A DNA stretch of 9,219 nt from assembly GCA_902766985.1 (NCBI GenBank), contig CACXFP010000040.1, positions 1-9,219 of the forward strand. Reading direction: 5' to 3'. The first letter of the stretch is position 1; each line of letters opens with the position of its first letter. Positions 1-6,743 of the stretch are shown in pieces. The notes beneath the pieces were generated by a model that was not told the origin of the DNA, did no database searches, and saw only the letters and a program-made list of their open reading frames with translations. Made by a program: the position numbers and the translations under genes. The stretch is from an uncultured Bacteroidia bacterium (GTDB lineage Bacteria; Bacteroidota; Bacteroidia; Bacteroidales; UBA932).

Positions 1-34
1 AAAAAAAGCCCTGCAAAGATTATCTGCAGGGCTT
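1..34 (-). terminator. Intrinsic terminator of tRNA-Gly
   Basis: Read on the minus strand, a perfect 10-bp stem (positions 25-34 pairing with 6-15, GC-rich core GCCCTGCA) encloses a 9-nt loop and runs into the T tract given by the A run at 1-7. It begins 5 nt after the tRNA 3' end, so it should end the tRNA transcript. Seen directly; the termination role is inferred from the shape. Confidence 0.88.
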
Positions 35-38
35 CAAG

Positions 39-111
<73 letters not shown>

Positions 112-118
112 GGGACTG

Positions 119-149
119 CAAATGTACTACAAAAATTTTTATCACCAAA
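119..149 (-). promoter_or_regulatory. Bacteroidetes-type promoter of tRNA-Gly
   Basis: On the minus strand a -33 element TTTG (146-149) is followed by a 19-nt spacer and a -7 element TACATTTG (119-126), matching the known Bacteroidetes sigma consensus TTTG-N19-21-TAnnTTTG. The -7 element ends 7 nt before the tRNA 5' end, so transcription would start at or just before the mature tRNA. A- and T-rich tracts (about 130-157) in and above the spacer could act as an UP-like element, which is inference. Confidence 0.8.
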
Positions 150-169
150 ATTTTTTTCACTTCGATTAG

Positions 170-215
170 AAAAACCGTCCCCGGGACATCAGGCAGAGGA
201 TGGCGCCGGGGACGG
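170..215 (-). terminator. Intrinsic terminator of the Gfo/Idh/MocA gene
   Basis: On the minus strand a perfect 10-bp stem CCGTCCCCGG / CCGGGGACGG (206-215 with 175-184) closes a 21-nt loop and is followed by five T (complement of 170-174). It begins 24 nt after the stop codon of the oxidoreductase gene. The loop is longer than typical, but the stem and T tract are clear. Confidence 0.85.
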
Positions 216-239
216 AGTAAATTGCAGAGCGCGTAGCCG

Positions 240-1583
240 CTACACTTCCAGGCTGTAGCCGGAACGGTAGTCGTAGTGCATCAGTTTAGTGGCCTCGGGA
301 TCGTTCATGAATTTCTGGACGATAGGGTTCCAGACTACGGGACGGCCGAGTTCCATGGCGATATTGCCGAGGTTGCAGACGGTGCAGGAGCTGTGGCCCA
401 CCTCGACGGGAACGTTGGGATCGATCCGGGACCTGACGGACTCGATGAAGGTGCGGTGGTGTCCGACCTTGGTCTCGTAGGGCACGTTGCCGTCATCCTG
501 GGCGGAACGCATGTCCCAGCGCTTGTCGGAAGCCTCGAAGATGCCGCGGCATACCCTGATGTATCCCTTGTCGCCATATATCTTCACGCCGGGAGTGCCG
601 TCGTCGAAGGGTTCTTCGGTGACCTCGATGCCGTTGTCATATTTGTAGGTCAGATGGTCGTAGAAGCTGTATCCGGGAGGGATAATGTCCACAGGACCGC
701 CCAGGTCCTTGCCGATGGCCCATTGGGCGATGTCGAACATGTGGGCGCCCCAGTCGGTCATAAGGCCGCCGCCGGTGACCTTGTACCACCTCCATGCCCC
801 CCAGAGCTGCTCGTTCTGGGTGGGGGTGATGACAGGGTCGAGGTCCGAGTGGTAGCGGACCGTAGTGGGAAGGGGACCGAGCCATTTGTCCCAGTTGAGG
901 CCTGCGGGAATGTCCATGGGAGGCAGGTTGTTGGGGGCGGGGGCGCCGGTGACGCGATTAACGTCGTTGCGGCCGACATAGACCTTGATCTTACGGATCT
1001 TGCCAAGTTCCCCTTCGCGGGCGAGGGTGGCAGCATGGATGAATTCAGCGCTGGAGCGCTGCTGGCTGCCCACCTGGAGGATGCGGTTGTATTTGCGGAC
1101 GGCCTTGACCAGCTGCTGGCCCTCGTATATGGTAAGAGTCAGGGGCTTTTCGAGATATATGTCCTTTCCGGCCTTGCAGGCGGCGATGGCGATCAAGGCA
1201 TGCTGGTGGTCGGGGGTGGCTATAACCACCGCGTCAATGTCCGGCCTGGCAAGGACATCCTGATAATCTTCATAAACATCGACCCTGACCTTCTTGACTC
1301 CTTTCTTCGTGTAGTAATCGGTGACCCGGCGGACGAAACGGTCCCTTTTGATGTCGTACACGTCGCATCCGGCCACCACCTGCACATCGTCCATGGTGAT
1401 GAAGCCGTTCAGGAGGTTCATGGCCTGCTGCCCGAGGCCTATGAATCCGAGGGTAATCTTGTCATTTGCGGATTTTTTCGTCACCGGGGCCTTGGCTGAG
1501 GCCGTTATTCCGGAGATGGAGGAGGGAAGGATGAGTCCGGCCGCTCCGAGGGCCGAAGTCCTGAGGAAATCTCTTCTTTGCAT
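240..1583 (-). CDS. Exported Gfo/Idh/MocA-family oxidoreductase
   Basis: A 447-residue NAD(P)-dependent dehydrogenase-like protein, probably acting on a sugar or sugar-derived polyol; the substrate cannot be read from the sequence. It starts with a twin-arginine signal (RRDFLR at residues 3-8, hydrophobic stretch to about 30), so it should leave the cytoplasm folded with its cofactor. The Rossmann fold follows, with GFIGLG at 46-51, DAVVIATPDHQHA at 117-129 and the family hallmark EKPL at 145-148. The C-terminal alpha/beta domain has DWGAHMFDIAQWA at 277-289, with the Asp/His typical of the active site. The ATG at 1583 gives a complete Tat signal and lies 26 nt downstream of a -7 box. It is a single-gene unit with its own promoter and terminator, divergent from the Hdr operon. 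Tat-exported members of this family are common in Bacteroidota and often sit near glycan-utilisation genes. Family assignment is firm; the role is not. Confidence 0.93.
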   Translation of the reverse strand: MQRRDFLRTSALGAAGLILPSSISGITASAKAPVTKKSANDKITLGFIGLGQQAMNLLNGFITMDDVQVVAGCDVYDIKRDRFVRRVTDYYTKKGVKKVRVDVYEDYQDVLARPDIDAVVIATPDHQHALIAIAACKAGKDIYLEKPLTLTIYEGQQLVKAVRKYNRILQVGSQQRSSAEFIHAATLAREGELGKIRKIKVYVGRNDVNRVTGAPAPNNLPPMDIPAGLNWDKWLGPLPTTVRYHSDLDPVITPTQNEQLWGAWRWYKVTGGGLMTDWGAHMFDIAQWAIGKDLGGPVDIIPPGYSFYDHLTYKYDNGIEVTEEPFDDGTPGVKIYGDKGYIRVCRGIFEASDKRWDMRSAQDDGNVPYETKVGHHRTFIESVRSRIDPNVPVEVGHSSCTVCNLGNIAMELGRPVVWNPIVQKFMNDPEATKLMHYDYRSGYSLEV

Positions 1584-1608
1584 GGTTGTTGGTTAGTTTG
1601 TGGTTCTG

Positions 1609-1640
1609 CGAATATACCCAATTATTTCGATTAAGACAAG
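1609..1640 (-). promoter_or_regulatory. Probable promoter of the Gfo/Idh/MocA gene
   Basis: On the minus strand CTTG (1637-1640) is separated by exactly 20 nt from TATATTCG (1609-1616). Each half differs by one base from the Bacteroidetes consensus TTTG / TAnnTTTG, and the spacing is ideal. The predicted leader is about 20 nt, A-rich and without a Shine-Dalgarno sequence, as expected for this phylum. Confidence 0.6.
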
Positions 1641-1685
1641 CGCAGACAATCCCTCCCGTAAATATTCTGCTAATAAAATAATTTA

Positions 1686-1693
1686 TATATTTG
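1686..1693 (+). promoter_or_regulatory. Candidate -7 box of the Hdr-like operon
   Basis: TATATTTG matches the Bacteroidetes -7 consensus TAnnTTTG perfectly and lies 30 nt upstream of the ATG at 1724. No good TTTG element is found 19-21 nt upstream; the nearest, TCTG at 1666-1669, is too close. This may mean a weak or activator-dependent promoter. The box also covers the upstream TTG codon at 1691, which argues against that codon being the start of the first gene. Confidence 0.5.
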
Positions 1694-1723
1694 TATCTGT
1701 ACTTTAAACCAAGACCTCTGCCT

Positions 1724-2422
1724 ATGGGCAAGCTATACGATACTCTAATGAAGGATTACCGCCTCCGGGAGGGGCTGAACGCCTGCATAAACTGCGGGAC
1801 CTGCACAGCCGTCTGTCCGGCAGCCGAATTCTACAGATACGATCCCAGACGGATCGTGGACATCGTGCAGAGCGGTGACGACGAAAAGATCGAGGAACTC
1901 CTCAAAGGCGATACCATCTGGTACTGCGGCGAATGCATGAGCTGCCTGACCCGCTGCCCGAGAAAGAACGCCCCGGGCCTGGTAATCATGGCCCTGAGGT
2001 CCCTTTCCATCGACCTCGGTTATTTCATCGAATCGGAAAAAGGCCGCCAGCAATATCTCCTTTCGAGGGATATCTGCGGCAATGTCCTCAACTACGGATA
2101 CTGCGTCTATCCCCGCAAATTCGACTACAAATCCCATCCCGAGGCCGGAAAGGTCTGGGAGTGGGAAGAGCAGCATCTCGAAGAGGTGTATGAACGGCTC
2201 GGGGCGAACCTCGAAGGCAGCGGCCCCGGCGCCCTCAGGAAGATTCCCGACGAAGACCTCGCACAGCTGAAGAAGATCTTCGACCTCACCGGGGCTACGA
2301 AAAGGATGGAGACGGTGCGGGAAGCCGGCCGCAGGAAAGCCGAAGAACTCGGACTCACCGAGGAGGAGTTCTCCGCCATGCTCTACGAACAGTCCAGTCC
2401 CCGCCACCTGAACAGGAAATAA
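1724..2422 (+). CDS. hdrC: HdrC-like 2x[4Fe-4S] subunit
   Basis: A 232-residue soluble ferredoxin-type subunit that should carry electrons between a flavin protein and the HdrB-type subunit made by the next gene. Two CxxCxxCxxxCP motifs hold two [4Fe-4S] clusters: C21, C24, C27, C31 and C68, C71, C74, C78, spaced as in HdrC. About 150 residues follow, longer than needed for the clusters, with two further cysteines (C118, C127) and a charged, helix-rich tail that could be a docking region. The ATG at 1724 was chosen because the frame's first start (TTG at 1691) lies inside the -7 box; ATG at 1748 is a less likely alternative because it would leave a longer leader and remove conserved-looking N-terminal residues. 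It is first of five same-strand genes, 50 nt before the HdrB gene. No heme or membrane segment is seen. The family call is strong; the reaction is inferred. Confidence 0.88.
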   Translation: MGKLYDTLMKDYRLREGLNACINCGTCTAVCPAAEFYRYDPRRIVDIVQSGDDEKIEELLKGDTIWYCGECMSCLTRCPRKNAPGLVIMALRSLSIDLGYFIESEKGRQQYLLSRDICGNVLNYGYCVYPRKFDYKSHPEAGKVWEWEEQHLEEVYERLGANLEGSGPGALRKIPDEDLAQLKKIFDLTGATKRMETVREAGRRKAEELGLTEEEFSAMLYEQSSPRHLNRK

Positions 2423-2472
2423 CCTGTCACGCGCAAGAGAAACCATCATTCTACTGATCACAAGACAGCGAA

Positions 2473-3540
2473 ATGATCTACGAAGGAAAACAGAAAATCT
2501 GGTCCGATTACCAGAAAGAGATACCGGACGACCACTACTACTACGTCCGCAGCTGCATCCGGCAGACCTTCTTCCCCGCGTCGGAGGCGGCTCTGCTCAA
2601 CATCACCCGGAACATCCTTGGCCGCGACGTGTTCGAAAACGAGCACCACACCACCTGCGGCGGAATCGCCTACCACTCGGATACCATTCCCCAGGAAACG
2701 ATCATGACGATCGTGGCCAGGCAGTTCGCCCTGATGAAAAAACACGGGTATGAAAACTATGTCTGTTCCTGCATCACCTCTTTCGGAATATACATTGAAA
2801 TCCTCGAGACCTGGAGGAATTTCCCGGAGCTGGAGGCCAAGATCGCCGACAACCTCAAAAAGACCTGCAACCTGGAATTCGCCAAACCGAAGTTCGTGGT
2901 CCACACCAGCGACCTGATCTACAAGCTCAGGGAGGAAATCGCCGCCAAGGCAAAGTACAAACTTGTGAATGTTAAGACCGGACAGCCCCTCAGGGTGGTG
3001 GAGCACATCGGCTGCCACTATGCCAAGATGTTCCCGTCTAAAGGGGTCGGAGGGGCCGAATACCCCTATGTCCTCGCCGGGATGATCGAGTCGTGGGGAG
3101 GGGAAATCGTGGACTATCCGGAGAGGCGCCATTGCTGCGGATTCGGGTTCAGGCAGTATTTCATCAAGGCCAACAGGGGTTATTCCCTTTCCAATACCCA
3201 TAAGAAATTCGAGAGCATGGAGCCCTATGAGCCGGATTTCATCATCACCAACTGCCCCGGCTGCGCCTATTTCATGGACCGCTGGCAGTATGTGATAGCA
3301 GAATCCCAGGGCAAAACCTACGGAGAAAACGGGCACGGTATTCCCGTCCTCACCTATGAAGAGGTCGCCGGCCTGGTACTGGGATTCAATCCTTGGGACC
3401 TCGGCCTGCAGACCCATCAGGTGTACGTGGAACCCCTGCTGGACAAGCTGGGAATCCCCTACGAACCGGCAAAGAAATTCCTCGGGGCGAAAGGCCAGGA
3501 TATCGGATGCCCCGCCCTCCCCTCTTGTCTAAAAGTATAG
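2473..3540 (+). CDS. hdrB: HdrB-like CCG-domain subunit with degenerate first CCG motif
   Basis: A 355-residue relative of HdrB, the heterodisulfide reductase subunit that splits a disulfide on noncubane [4Fe-4S] clusters. The second CCG module is canonical: C181 (GCHYAK), C221-C222-G, and C261-x-x-C264 (CPGC). The first is not: C28, then T61-C62-G-G where a Cys-Cys pair is expected, then C98-x-C100 where the family has CxxC. So this module has four of five ligands and a one-residue deletion. The C-terminus matches the HdrB helical end (PVLTYEEVAGLVLGF, 291-305) and finishes with two extra cysteines (C346, C352). There is no signal peptide or membrane segment, so it should act in the cytoplasm with HdrC and HdrA. 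Its stop is 4 nt before the HdrA start, implying coupled translation. Methanogen substrates are very unlikely here; the true disulfide or other acceptor is unknown. Confidence 0.87.
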   Translation: MIYEGKQKIWSDYQKEIPDDHYYYVRSCIRQTFFPASEAALLNITRNILGRDVFENEHHTTCGGIAYHSDTIPQETIMTIVARQFALMKKHGYENYVCSCITSFGIYIEILETWRNFPELEAKIADNLKKTCNLEFAKPKFVVHTSDLIYKLREEIAAKAKYKLVNVKTGQPLRVVEHIGCHYAKMFPSKGVGGAEYPYVLAGMIESWGGEIVDYPERRHCCGFGFRQYFIKANRGYSLSNTHKKFESMEPYEPDFIITNCPGCAYFMDRWQYVIAESQGKTYGENGHGIPVLTYEEVAGLVLGFNPWDLGLQTHQVYVEPLLDKLGIPYEPAKKFLGAKGQDIGCPALPSCLKV

Positions 3541-3544
3541 TGAT

Positions 3545-4555
3545 ATGGCAAAGAATATCATCGTGATTGGCGGAGGTCCCGCCGGATTGGAAGCCTCCGC
3601 GAGGCTTGACGCCCTGGGATACAATGTGTTCCTGGTGGAGAAAGAAACCCGGCTCGGCGGCCATCTTGCCCGCTGGGACAGGCTTTTCCCCGAAGGGGTT
3701 CCCGCCGCTCCCGTCCTTGAAAAACTCGTCTCCGGCACGGGGAACACCAAGGTTATGCTTGAGTCGGAGGTCCTTAGCCTCAGCAGATTGGGCAAATCCT
3801 TCAGGATTTCGCTCACCTCCGGGGTCAGTGTAATCGCCGATGCCGTGCTGATGACGACGGGGTTCGATCTCTTCGACGCGTCAAAGAAGGAGGAGTATGG
3901 ATATGGGATCTACGACCATGTGGTGACGAACGCCGACATCGAGGGGTATTTCCGCACCGGGAAAGATCCCAGGATCGGCAGTCCGGAAAGGATCGGGCTG
4001 GTACACTGCGTGGGTTCGAGGGATGAGAAGGCAGGATGCCGCAATTGCTCCAAAGTGTGCTGCGCCACCGCCGTAAAGCAGGCCTGTGAACTCAAGGCAA
4101 AGTTCCCTTCTGCGACGGTGTACTGCTTCTACATGGACCTCAGGATGTTCGGCCGCGGATATGAGGACCTGTACCTCAAAGCGCAGAAAGAATATGGGAT
4201 CAGGTTCATAAGGGGCAGGGTGTCAGAGGTCTCTGAGAAGATAGACAAGACCCTTCAGGTCAAGGCGGAAGACACCCTTTCCAGCACCCCGCTGAAGGTC
4301 TCCCTGGACCTTCTCGTGCTGATGGCCGGCATGCGTCCTTCCGAGGCTGGCGCCAAGGTCGGAAAAATGATCCGCCTGGGCACCGGCGATGACGGATATT
4401 TCAACACCTCCGACGGCTTCACCGGCATGCAGGCCACCTCCGTCCCCGGGCTGTTCGTCGCTGGCGCCTCCACAGGGCCCAAGACCCTCCCCGACACCCT
4501 CTCAGAAGCCAGGGCCGCCTCCGCACTTATCCACGAATACCTCCGGGAGTCATGA
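3545..4555 (+). CDS. hdrA: Short HdrA/QmoA-like FAD oxidoreductase subunit
   Basis: A 336-residue flavoprotein of the HdrA/QmoA family, the likely electron-splitting or electron-collecting hub of the complex. It opens with the dinucleotide-binding motif IGGGPAG (8-14) of a thioredoxin-reductase-like FAD fold. The HdrA signature is CVGSRD (155-160) followed by C165-x2-C168-x3-C172-C173, which binds a [4Fe-4S] cluster. The end has the second FAD motif (VPGLFVAGAS, 300-309). It lacks the N-terminal extension and the inserted and C-terminal ferredoxin domains of methanogen HdrA (about 650 residues) and is shorter than typical QmoA (about 400), so it is close to a bare catalytic core. Extra ferredoxin function may come from the HdrC subunits. 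The stop codon overlaps the next start in ATGA (4552-4555). The family is clear; whether it bifurcates electrons is not shown by the sequence. Confidence 0.88.
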   Translation: MAKNIIVIGGGPAGLEASARLDALGYNVFLVEKETRLGGHLARWDRLFPEGVPAAPVLEKLVSGTGNTKVMLESEVLSLSRLGKSFRISLTSGVSVIADAVLMTTGFDLFDASKKEEYGYGIYDHVVTNADIEGYFRTGKDPRIGSPERIGLVHCVGSRDEKAGCRNCSKVCCATAVKQACELKAKFPSATVYCFYMDLRMFGRGYEDLYLKAQKEYGIRFIRGRVSEVSEKIDKTLQVKAEDTLSSTPLKVSLDLLVLMAGMRPSEAGAKVGKMIRLGTGDDGYFNTSDGFTGMQATSVPGLFVAGASTGPKTLPDTLSEARAASALIHEYLRES

Positions 4556-4881
4556 TGGATTTCGGATTCTATCTCACCCCAAGTTCCACCATCGAACTAG
4601 ACAAGGTGGACAGAAAGGCCGTGGATGACCTTGCCAGGGCCGATTCCGGTTTCCGCACATGCATCGCCTGCGGAAGCTGCACAGCCTCCTGCACGGCCGG
4701 AGTCTTTGCTGAGACCAGCGTCCGCCGGGCCATCCTCTCGGTCCTCAACGGCCGGGACGAAAAGGCCATGGACCTCCTCTCCTCATGCATGCTCTGCGGC
4801 AAATGCATGATGGTCTGCCCCAGGGGAATCAACACAAGACATCTTATCCTCTCCCTCCAAAAATACTATAACGGAAAATGA
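4552..4881 (+). CDS. Small second HdrC-like 2x[4Fe-4S] protein
   Basis: A 109-residue ferredoxin-type protein distinct from the first HdrC. The cluster ligands are C37, C40, C43, C47 (the last followed by Thr instead of the usual Pro) and C79, C82, C85, C89-Pro. Little more than the two-cluster core is present, with a short N-terminal arm and a tail ending in ILSLQKYYNGK. It overlaps the HdrA gene upstream and the membrane-subunit gene downstream by ATGA at both ends, the tightest coupling in the operon. This suggests equal amounts of the three proteins and a role as the wire between the flavin subunit and the membrane subunit, much as the HdrC part of QmoC does. That role is inferred. Two start codons lie in tandem (4552 and 4555); the first creates the overlap. 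The gene symbol is left empty because it is an HdrC paralogue. Confidence 0.86.
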   Translation: MMDFGFYLTPSSTIELDKVDRKAVDDLARADSGFRTCIACGSCTASCTAGVFAETSVRRAILSVLNGRDEKAMDLLSSCMLCGKCMMVCPRGINTRHLILSLQKYYNGK

Positions 4882-6743
4882 CACCCTTCCACATATTGCA
4901 GGTAGCTCCCGAGGTAATCGACAGGGTCCCCGGGGCTTACGCCCATTTCGTCCTGCCTTTCTGCGTTGGGATCGTTTTCTGCATCTGCTGGCTCGGTGTC
5001 GGCCTGGTGAGGGTTCTGGCCAACCTGAGTTCTTCCGACAGGAAGGCGCTCCTGCTTTCCCTGATCAACCCCAAGACCCTCTGGAAAGACATCAAGGACA
5101 TTTTCTGCGACTGTCTCCTCCACCTTAAAATCTGGCAGAGGAAGCCCCTGCTGGGCTACATGCACAGCGCCATCGCCTTCGGCTGGTTCCTGATCATAAT
5201 CCTCGGGCACCTCGAAGTATGGCTCTTCGCCCCAAGGCATCTCTACCTCGACAACGGAGCCCTCTTCTACCCCATCTTCTACAGGTATTTCATCTGGGTC
5301 AATCCGGAACATACCACCCTGCGTGGATCGCTCTTTTTCTTCCTCATGGACCTCTGCCTGCTGTATATCCTCTCCGGAATCGGCCTGGCCATATTCAAGA
5401 GGTTCCGCTCCAGGCTCCTTGGCATGAAACACACCACCAAGCCGTCCCTGATGGACAGGGTGGCCCTCTTCTCCCTCTGGGGAATCTTTCCCCTGAGGCT
5501 GCTGGCGGAGAGTTTCACGGCTGACCTTGCCGGAGGAAGCTTCCTTACATTACCTGCGAATGCCCTGCTGAGGTTCCTGTTCGGCAACAACCTGTATTAC
5601 CTGCCCTGGTGGTGGGCCTATTCGGTCTGCCTCGGACTATTCTTCGTGAGCCTGCCTTTCTCCAGGTATATGCACATCCTCACAGAACCGCTGCTGATAC
5701 TGCTGAGAAACGCCGGTATCAAGGTGCGGCATCCGAGGAAAGGGTATGCCGAGGCGGAGATTTACGCCTGCTCCAGCTGCGGACTTTGCATTGACGCCTG
5801 CCCGATGAATGTGCAGAAAAAGAACCTCCGGTTCTCGTCGGTATATTTCATCCGGTTCCTCAGAAGGCATAACGAAAAGAAAATAAACCGTATTGCCGAC
5901 AAATGCCTTCAGTGCGGCAAGTGCCTGGCCCTCTGCCCCGTGGGGGTGGATTCGCCGGCTATCCGCCGACGCCAGAGGGCTGCTTATAACGACGTCCTGC
6001 CCTTTGACTACTCCCCGCTCAAGGCCCCTGCGCCGCAGGGCGCCGTTCCCGGGAAGGTGATGTATTTTGCCGGATGCATGTCCCACCTTACGCCAAGGAT
6101 CATCAAGGCCGTGCTGGAAGTGTTCCGGGAAGCCGGAGAAGACTTTGTCTTTGCCGACGAGAACGGCGGGCTGTGCTGCGGAAGGCCGCTTCTGCTTGCC
6201 GGAAAGGACCGGGCCGCAAAGACTGTCATCGAGGCCAACAGGAAGATGATAATGGAATCCGGCTGCTCCACACTTGTTCTGTCCTGCCCGATCTGCCTCA
6301 AGGTGTTCAAAGAGGAATACAAGCTGCAAGGAATTGAGGTTCTTCACTATACGGAATACATGGATAGGCTCGTCGCCCAGGAGCGGCTGACCCTAAAGAA
6401 AGGGGAGGGCTCGTACGTCTATCACGATCCGTGCGAACTTGGAAGGGGATGCGGAATCTACGATGCTCCTCGCCGTCTTGTCGGCTCCGTGGGAGAACTC
6501 CGCAAGGCGGAAAAGGAAGGCGACGAAAGCGTATGCTGCGGAGGAAGCCTCGGTAGCCTGACACTAAGTTATGAAGACAGGAAAAAGATCACTGCCGGAG
6601 CGCTGGACAACCTCCTTGCAAACCACCCGGACCGCATCGTCACCGCCTGCCCTCTCTGCCTCAAGACCTTCTCCGACGCCTCGTCCGACGTTCCCGTAGT
6701 GGACATCGCCGAACTCGTCGCAGATTCAATTACCCGAACCTGA
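4878..6743 (+). CDS. Membrane cytochrome b / HdrD-like fusion (DsrMK-, HdrDE-type)
   Basis: A 621-residue membrane protein that probably passes electrons between the quinone pool and cytoplasmic iron-sulfur sites. The N-terminal part has about five hydrophobic segments (roughly 22-48, 96-117, 149-173, 195-212, 239-262), like NarI, DsrM or HdrE. H96, H111 and H266, at segment ends, are candidate heme b ligands. Two [4Fe-4S] sites follow (C298, C301, C304, C308; C343, C346, C349, C353). Then come two complete CCG domains: C400, C433-C434, C470-C473; and C519, C553-C554, C591-C594, as in HdrD, DsrK and GlpC. In methanogen HdrDE and in DsrMK these halves are separate proteins; fused forms are known among ETF:menaquinone oxidoreductase-type Fe-S proteins, but no ETF gene is adjacent. 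The start ATG at 4878 overlaps the previous stop (ATGA). The stop abuts the stop of the opposite gene. Domain content is very clear; the direction of electron flow is not. Confidence 0.9.
   Translation: MTPFHILQVAPEVIDRVPGAYAHFVLPFCVGIVFCICWLGVGLVRVLANLSSSDRKALLLSLINPKTLWKDIKDIFCDCLLHLKIWQRKPLLGYMHSAIAFGWFLIIILGHLEVWLFAPRHLYLDNGALFYPIFYRYFIWVNPEHTTLRGSLFFFLMDLCLLYILSGIGLAIFKRFRSRLLGMKHTTKPSLMDRVALFSLWGIFPLRLLAESFTADLAGGSFLTLPANALLRFLFGNNLYYLPWWWAYSVCLGLFFVSLPFSRYMHILTEPLLILLRNAGIKVRHPRKGYAEAEIYACSSCGLCIDACPMNVQKKNLRFSSVYFIRFLRRHNEKKINRIADKCLQCGKCLALCPVGVDSPAIRRRQRAAYNDVLPFDYSPLKAPAPQGAVPGKVMYFAGCMSHLTPRIIKAVLEVFREAGEDFVFADENGGLCCGRPLLLAGKDRAAKTVIEANRKMIMESGCSTLVLSCPICLKVFKEEYKLQGIEVLHYTEYMDRLVAQERLTLKKGEGSYVYHDPCELGRGCGIYDAPRRLVGSVGELRKAEKEGDESVCCGGSLGSLTLSYEDRKKITAGALDNLLANHPDRIVTACPLCLKTFSDASSDVPVVDIAELVADSITRT

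Noticed and set aside
276..1499. A 407-codon open frame on the plus strand opposite the Gfo/Idh/MocA gene
   Set aside because: It lies wholly antisense to a gene with clear motifs, has a Gly/Val/Asp-rich composition with no recognisable domain, and is explained by the GC-biased third positions of the real gene. Long antisense frames at 1745-2461, 2458-3417, 4866-5432 and 5637-6347 are rejected for the same reason.
2764..2772. Possible frameshift or sequencing error at the CxC motif of HdrB
   Set aside because: The frame stays open and the aligned residues on both sides stay in register (VCSC then ITSFG); a single-codon difference is more likely than an error.
1724..3540. Methanogen-type CoB-CoM heterodisulfide reductase
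   Set aside because: The subunits are homologous, but HdrB lacks a canonical first CCG site, HdrA is only the core, and all flanking genes and promoters are of Bacteroidota type, so the methanogen reaction should not be assigned.
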